Source of the DNA: Sulfuricella sp.
Lineage (GTDB): Bacteria > Pseudomonadota > Gammaproteobacteria > Burkholderiales > Sulfuricellaceae
Reading direction: 5' to 3'
Length of the DNA stretch: 8,319 nt
Assembly (NCBI GenBank): GCA_030691435.1
Contig: JAUYEK010000249.1
Coordinates: 1 to 8,319 of the forward strand
Shown here: positions 5,646 to 8,319 of the stretch, piece after piece
How the letters are laid out: each line of letters starts with the position of its first letter
Position numbering within the stretch: the first letter of the stretch is position 1
Notes under the pieces: generated by a model
Database searches by the model: none
The model's input: only the letters and a program-made list of their open reading frames with translations
Told to the model about the DNA's origin: nothing
Program-made: the position numbers and the translations under genes

Positions 5646-6521
5646 ATGATCCCAGCCACGATGGCACCCACTATCGAAACCACCCTCACCCTGCCGACAC
5701 AGGAGGTTTACTACCGCCTCTACCGCATCGACAATTCACCGCCGCGGCGCCTGCTGCTGCTCCACGGCGGCGGCGTGGCGGGCAGGATCACCTGGGGCGG
5801 CATTCTCCCCCATTTAAAACACTGGAACGAAATCCTGGTGCCCGACCTGCGCGGCACCGGCAAGACACGCTACCCCGACCACAAGGAACACGGCTTCGAA
5901 GCCGAGGAAGTGGTGGGCGACATCACCGCCCTGCTCGATCACCTGGCCTGGAACAAATTCGACCTGGGCGGCTACTCCTACGGCGGGCTGATCGCCATGC
6001 TGCTCAAGACCGCCCGCCCGGCGGCAGTGGAAAACACCTACCTGCTCGAACCCTCCCTGCTCGGCAAGATGAATGACGAGGAATCGATCCGCTCGCACGA
6101 ACTGATCCTGCACGCCGCCAAGCGGCTGCGCGAGCTGGAAAACGTGGGAGAAGGGCTGGAGCTGTTCCTCGACGCAGTCGCACCCAACCGCAGCCGAGGC
6201 TCGAAGAACGAGGAAATCATCCGCGAGCGCCTGTCCCACCGCCCGGTCGGGCTGGCCTGCACCATCGAGTGCGTATCCCACGCCGCCAAACGCCTCGACC
6301 GTGCTGCCCTGATTGCCTCCCAGGCCAACGTCAGCAGCTTCATCGGCGGCCGCTCCCACCCTGCGGTTTACCAACTCTGCCAGAAGATAGCGGAGGGCAG
6401 GAACGACTGGGCCTGCCACCTGATCCCGAATGCCGACCATGCCCTGCCGTTCCAGAAGCCGGAAATCATTGCCGAATTGATGAATGCCAATTTGACACCA
6501 TATCCTCGCAGCACAGAATAA
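5646..6521 (+). CDS. Alpha/beta-fold hydrolase
   Basis: A 291-residue alpha/beta hydrolase. The oxyanion region is LLLLHGGGVAG (HGGG at 40-43), the PDLRGTGKT segment (66-74) is a typical strand-4 loop, the nucleophile is S111 in the GYSYGG elbow, and the catalytic His is probably H265 in NADHALPF. The acid is less clear: the usual Asp after strand 7 is absent (SSFIGGRSHP, 231-239), leaving E135 in LLEPS after strand 6 as candidate. The substrate is unknown; ester or peptide-like small molecules are usual for this family, and no signal peptide is present. The start is ATG 5646, with ATG 5661 as the alternative; neither has a good SD. The gene ends in TAA at 6519-6521, and the J-domain protein begins 3 bases later in the same reading frame, which suggests co-transcription and coupled translation. 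Confidence 0.87.
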   Translation: MIPATMAPTIETTLTLPTQEVYYRLYRIDNSPPRRLLLLHGGGVAGRITWGGILPHLKHWNEILVPDLRGTGKTRYPDHKEHGFEAEEVVGDITALLDHLAWNKFDLGGYSYGGLIAMLLKTARPAAVENTYLLEPSLLGKMNDEESIRSHELILHAAKRLRELENVGEGLELFLDAVAPNRSRGSKNEEIIRERLSHRPVGLACTIECVSHAAKRLDRAALIASQANVSSFIGGRSHPAVYQLCQKIAEGRNDWACHLIPNADHALPFQKPEIIAELMNANLTPYPRSTE

Positions 6522-6524
6522 AGA

Positions 6525-7103
6525 TTGAACACCGCCCTCGCCGAGGCGCTTCTCGCCATCCTGCGCACCCATCCAGACGGCCTCACCGAACACGACCTGA
6601 TCCGCAAACTGGCCCACGACGACCCCGCCTTCGGCCCCGATGCCTACACCGACGAGCTTTCCCTGTTCCAGTGCCACTTCATCCTGTTCCACCACCTCTA
6701 CCGCCTGCGCGACGAACTGTGGAATGAACGGCAAGGCGACCTCGCCATCCATTGCCTGAAGATCGTGTTGCACCCCTACCCGGACGGAACCGACCGCCTG
6801 CCCGCCACCCCCGATCCGCTGCGGGCCTACTACCTCGACCTTACCCACCTGGAAAAAACCGGCAAGCAGGAAGTCCTGAAAATGCTCGACACCTTCTGGT
6901 TGCGCTTCACCCACCTCGGCCACCGCGCCGAAGCTCTCGCCGCGCTGGGGCTCGCCGACCCGGTGGAATACCCGGAGATCAAGCGCCGCTACCGGGAACT
7001 GGCGATGGAACACCACCCCGACCGGGGCGGCGAGATGGAGAGACTCCAGGCCATCAACGCCGCCATGGAACTGCTGGAACCGCACCAAGAGTCGAAAATG
7101 TAG
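6525..7103 (+). CDS. DnaJ-related J-domain protein
   Basis: A 192-residue co-chaperone-like protein of the DNAJ-related type: a helical N-terminal region (residues 1 to about 140; e.g. LFQCHFILFHHLYRLRDELW, 47-66) followed by a C-terminal J domain. The J domain retains EYPEIKRRYRELAMEHHPDRGG with the essential HPD at 164-166, so it should stimulate the ATPase of a DnaK/HscA-type Hsp70. It lacks the Gly/Phe, zinc-finger and client-binding parts of DnaJ, so specificity probably comes from the N-terminal region. Only a TTG start is available near the beginning (6525), three bases after the upstream stop, and no early in-frame ATG exists; translational coupling is likely. The stop codon TAG (7101-7103) lies inside the GTAG foot of a REP hairpin, so the original C-terminus may have been altered. 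Confidence 0.87.
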   Translation: MNTALAEALLAILRTHPDGLTEHDLIRKLAHDDPAFGPDAYTDELSLFQCHFILFHHLYRLRDELWNERQGDLAIHCLKIVLHPYPDGTDRLPATPDPLRAYYLDLTHLEKTGKQEVLKMLDTFWLRFTHLGHRAEALAALGLADPVEYPEIKRRYRELAMEHHPDRGGEMERLQAINAAMELLEPHQESKM

Positions 7104-7130
7104 CCCGGATACAGCGCAGCGGAATCCGGG
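7100..7130. repeat. REP-type hairpin with GTAG foot (copy A)
   Basis: GTAG at 7100-7103 is followed immediately by a 7-bp stem (cccggat 7104-7110, atccggg 7124-7130) around a 13-base interior containing gcgcagcg. The GTAG tetranucleotide at the hairpin base is the hallmark of REP elements mobilised by TnpA-REP (RAYT) transposases. It provides the J-protein stop codon and ends 6 bases from the stop of the detached ftsK tail. It may also serve as a weak bidirectional terminator. Confidence 0.7.
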
Positions 7131-7136
7131 AACTCC

Positions 7137-7319
7137 TTACTCAGCACCCTTAACCAGCACTTCCCGATTCCCATTGCTCTGCATCGCCGACACCAGCCCT
7201 GTCTTTTCCATCTGCTCGATCAGCCTTGCCGCCCGGTTGTAGCCGATCCTGAGCTGGCGTTGCACCAGAGAGATCGAGGCGCGGCGCGATTTGAGCACCA
7301 GCGCCACGGCCTGGTCATA
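7137..7319 (-). pseudogene. Detached ftsK 3'-end fragment (gamma domain)
   Basis: On the minus strand this encodes the last 60 residues of FtsK, from [18 protein letters not shown] to VLVKGAE and a TAA stop. That covers the gamma winged helix including the recognition segment [17 protein letters not shown]. It is a second copy of the tail found at 8023-8319: two residues differ (EKTGLV here, ERAGLV there). Upstream of the tyrosine the homology stops abruptly at 7319/7320, and the frame continues into unrelated DNA of the parD promoter (17 extra codons to an ATG at 7370 that has no SD). No ATPase or membrane part is present, so it is a remnant and not a functional translocase. A free gamma peptide is possible only if it is transcribed. 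Confidence 0.88.
7138..7319. repeat. Direct repeat, left copy of duplicated ftsK 3' end
   Basis: These 182 bases align without gaps to 8024-8205 at a constant offset of 886. I count 17 mismatches, about 91% identity. Similarity ends sharply at both sides, so the copies look like the flanks of an insertion. The DNA between them (7320-8023) holds parD, the broken parE and a REP hairpin. Confidence 0.9.
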
Positions 7320-7344
7320 TAAAACCGGGCAACCCTTACGGAAC

Positions 7345-7404
7345 TGGCAATTTATGGCATAAACTGCCATACTGTGATTAGTATTCCTTATGGGAGAATT
7401 GCCA
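7345..7404 (+). promoter_or_regulatory. Probable parDE promoter and autoregulatory operator
   Basis: TATGGCA (7353-7359) and TGCCATA (7365-7371) form a 7-bp-arm palindrome. Half-sites TGGCA/TGCCA begin at 7345, 7355 and 7365, exactly 10 bases apart, and another lies at 7400-7404; TGGCAATT (7345) and AATTGCCA (7397) are also inverted partners. Helix-phased half-sites fit a ribbon-helix-helix repressor such as ParD. CATACT at 7368-7373 is a possible -10 (4 of 6) inside this region. Confidence 0.5.
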
Positions 7405-7679
7405 TGTCTATGAACGTATCTTTGCCGCCCGAATTAGAAGCACGTGTCCGCCAGCGCGTTGAATCTGGCATGTATGGCTCCGCAAGCGAGGTAATTCGTG
7501 AGGCGTTGCGGCTATTCGAAGCGTATGAGCAGGTTAAAACTGCCAAGCTCGATGGTTTGCGCCAAGATATTGCCAGGGGCTTGAACGACGTAAAAAATGG
7601 ACGTACAAAAGAGGTTGATTTTGAAAGTCTGAAACAACAAGGTCGTCAGTTACTAAAAACTCGCAAGGCGACCGCCTGA
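7404..7679 (+). CDS. parD: ParD-type ribbon-helix-helix antitoxin
   Basis: A 91-residue protein starting at ATG 7404 with SD GGGAG (7392-7396) 7 bases upstream; an in-frame GTG at 7374 lies in the operator and is not preferred. The N-terminus ([37 protein letters not shown], residues 3-39) is a classic ParD/CopG-like ribbon-helix-helix: strand, helix, the GxYxSASEV turn and second helix. It would bind its own operator as a dimer. The C-terminal half (about 45-91) is charged and should wrap the toxin. It overlaps the toxin gene by one base (TGATG), a usual type II arrangement. Appears intact. Confidence 0.92.
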   Translation: MSMNVSLPPELEARVRQRVESGMYGSASEVIREALRLFEAYEQVKTAKLDGLRQDIARGLNDVKNGRTKEVDFESLKQQGRQLLKTRKATA

Positions 7680-7974
7680 TGTCTCGCATCCGCTATACCA
7701 ATTCGGCAGAAACTGATCTTCTGGAGCTTTGGTTGACTATAGCGGAAGACAATCTGGTTGCAGCAGATGAATCCCTGGATTCCATTCAATCAACTGTTTC
7801 ACTATTAGCCACTCAGCCTGAGATGGGCAGGGTGCGCCGGAACTGGCGGATGGGTTGCGAAACTTTCCGACTCGTACGCCGTACATCATTTTCTATGTGC
7901 CAGATGAAGATGGGTTACTGATTGTTCGGGTGCTGCACCACGCCCGAGACATTGATGCAGAATATTTCTCCTAA
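7679..7974 (+). pseudogene. parE: ParE/RelE-superfamily toxin with frameshift
   Basis: The frame starts at ATG 7679 and reads as a ParE toxin for 51 residues ([21 protein letters not shown]... to LLATQPEMGR). It then goes out of frame and stops at 7919-7921 after 80 residues. The missing C-terminus is present one frame over: from 7831 the DNA reads GAPELADGLRNFPTRTPYII, then an FYVPDEDG loop and VRVLHHARDIDAEYFS, with stop TAA at 7972-7974. Restoring one base in the G run at 7830-7832 gives a continuous protein of 98 residues, the usual ParE length. ParE toxins poison DNA gyrase, and the lost strands and C-terminus are needed for the fold, so the product as written should be inactive. A sequencing error in the G run is the main alternative. 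Confidence 0.88.
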
Positions 7975-7984
7975 TGTTTAGCGT

Positions 7985-8014
7985 GTAGGCTGGGGTGAGC
8001 CTGCGAACCCCAGC
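7985..8014. repeat. REP-type hairpin with GTAG foot (copy B)
   Basis: GTAG at 7985-7988 precedes an 8-bp stem (gctggggt 7989-7996, accccagc 8007-8014) with a 10-base loop. It has the same architecture as the hairpin at 7100 but a different stem sequence. It lies 10 bases after the true parE stop and 8 bases from the ftsK stop, between two convergent genes. Confidence 0.7.
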
Positions 8015-8022
8015 AAACGTAG

Positions 8023-8319
8023 CTACTCCGCCCCCTTCACCAGCACTTCCCGATTCCCGTTGCTCTGCATCGCCGAAACCAGCCCCGCCCGCTCCATCTG
8101 CTCGATCAGCCGCGCCGCGCGGTTATAGCCGATCCTGAGCTGGCGTTGCACCAGCGAGATGGAGGCGCGGCGCGATTTGAGCACCAGCGCCACGGCCTGG
8201 TCGTACATCGGGTCGGCTTCGGCGTCGCCGCCTGCTTCGCCATCTTCACCCTCGCCGGCCACTTCCGGCGCGTCGAGGATGCCTTCGACGTAATCCGGCG
8301 CGCCCAGCGCTTTCAGATA
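8023..8319 (-). CDS. ftsK: DNA translocase FtsK, C-terminal end (gene cut by window end)
   Basis: The minus-strand frame enters from the right edge and runs 98 residues to a TAG stop. It contains the end of the motor region ([15 protein letters not shown]), an acidic linker rich in Gly/Glu/Asp/Ala, and the gamma winged-helix domain ([11 protein letters not shown] to VLVKGAE). The gamma domain reads KOPS motifs and activates XerCD at dif; the recognition helix segment [14 protein letters not shown] is intact. FtsK is the septum-anchored hexameric pump that clears chromosome ends during division. The membrane and ATPase domains lie beyond the window. Because its frame is continuous with the linker, this copy is taken as the functional one and 7137-7319 as the detached duplicate. 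Confidence 0.94.
   Translation of the reverse strand, partial: YLKALGAPDYVEGILDAPEVAGEGEDGEAGGDAEADPMYDQAVALVLKSRRASISLVQRQLRIGYNRAARLIEQMERAGLVSAMQSNGNREVLVKGAE
8024..8205. repeat. Direct repeat, right copy of duplicated ftsK 3' end
   Basis: Partner of 7138-7319: same orientation, constant offset of 886, about 91% identical by hand alignment, no gaps. Homology ends at the Tyr codon just after the acidic linker. Confidence 0.9.

Larger units (their letters stand above)
7320..8023. mobile_element. Putative accessory islet inserted at the ftsK 3' end
   Basis: This is the stretch between two direct copies of the ftsK tail and contains a complete toxin-antitoxin operon (toxin now frameshifted). 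The layout matches an insertion that duplicates or replaces the end of its target gene, leaving the displaced end on the far side. No integrase, transposase or terminal inverted repeat is present, so the mechanism is unknown. Its genes look more A+T rich than the neighbouring J-protein and ftsK coding regions, which fits a foreign origin. Confidence 0.5.

Noticed and set aside
6492..6519. TTGACA-N16-CAGAAT as an internal promoter for the J-protein
   Set aside because: The start would fall on the TTG itself and leave no SD; coupling to the upstream gene is simpler. Mentioned only as an alternative in the same-frame finding.
5814..7088. Long minus-strand open frame (424 codons) opposite the alpha/beta hydrolase and J-protein genes
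   Set aside because: It is antisense to two genes with clear family motifs, has repetitive Val/Gly/Gln-rich composition typical of shadow frames in GC-rich coding DNA, and shows no SD or domain.
6269..7153. Second-frame plus-strand frames over the J-protein gene
   Set aside because: Arg/Pro-rich composition is typical of the wrong frame in GC-rich genes; the HPD-containing frame is the real one.

Overview
The window looks like chromosomal DNA of a sulfur-oxidising betaproteobacterium, perhaps a Sulfuricella/Thiobacillus/Gallionellales-type organism. This rests on the 3' end of dissimilatory adenylylsulfate reductase alpha (aprA) at the left edge, on proteobacterial housekeeping genes, and on GTAG-type REP hairpins of a style I associate with betaproteobacteria. 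The lineage is an inference and no taxonomic marker is complete here.

Layout, left to right. The tail of aprA (1-470, +) ends in a strong intrinsic terminator. A YkgJ-like cysteine-cluster protein (644-1555, +) follows. An intergenic stretch then carries a dispersed hairpin repeat and an operator-like palindrome ahead of a typical 2-Cys peroxiredoxin (1782-2384, +). A perfect 17-bp-stem bidirectional terminator separates the peroxiredoxin from a convergent unknown lipoprotein (2457-3179, -). Further minus-strand genes are a small receiver-domain protein with an unusual six-cysteine insert (3300-3722), a hibernation-factor/cold-shock fusion protein (3989-4537) and an MBL-fold hydrolase (4645-5589). 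The MBL gene is divergent from a plus-strand pair: an alpha/beta hydrolase (5646-6521) and a DnaJ-related J-domain protein (6525-7103). Those two share one reading frame and are separated by a single stop codon.

The right end is the most structured part. The 3' end of ftsK, encoding the gamma winged helix, occurs twice in direct orientation. One copy (8023-8319, -) is the tail of what is presumably the real gene running off the window. The other (7137-7319, -) is a detached fragment about 91% identical over 182 bp with no indels. Between them lies a ParD/ParE-type toxin-antitoxin module whose toxin gene has a one-base frameshift that truncates it. A GTAG-type REP hairpin sits within about 8 bp of the 3' end of each ftsK tail. 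This looks like a small accessory islet inserted at the ftsK 3' end.

Functional themes are sulfur oxidation (aprA), peroxide and stress defence (peroxiredoxin, hibernation factor, J-protein) and Fe-S or metal-binding cysteine proteins (the YkgJ-like protein and the Cys-rich receiver). The only clear operon-like units are the alpha/beta hydrolase with the J-protein, and parD with parE. No gene-free stretch exceeds 300 bases. No tRNA, rRNA or CRISPR array was seen.
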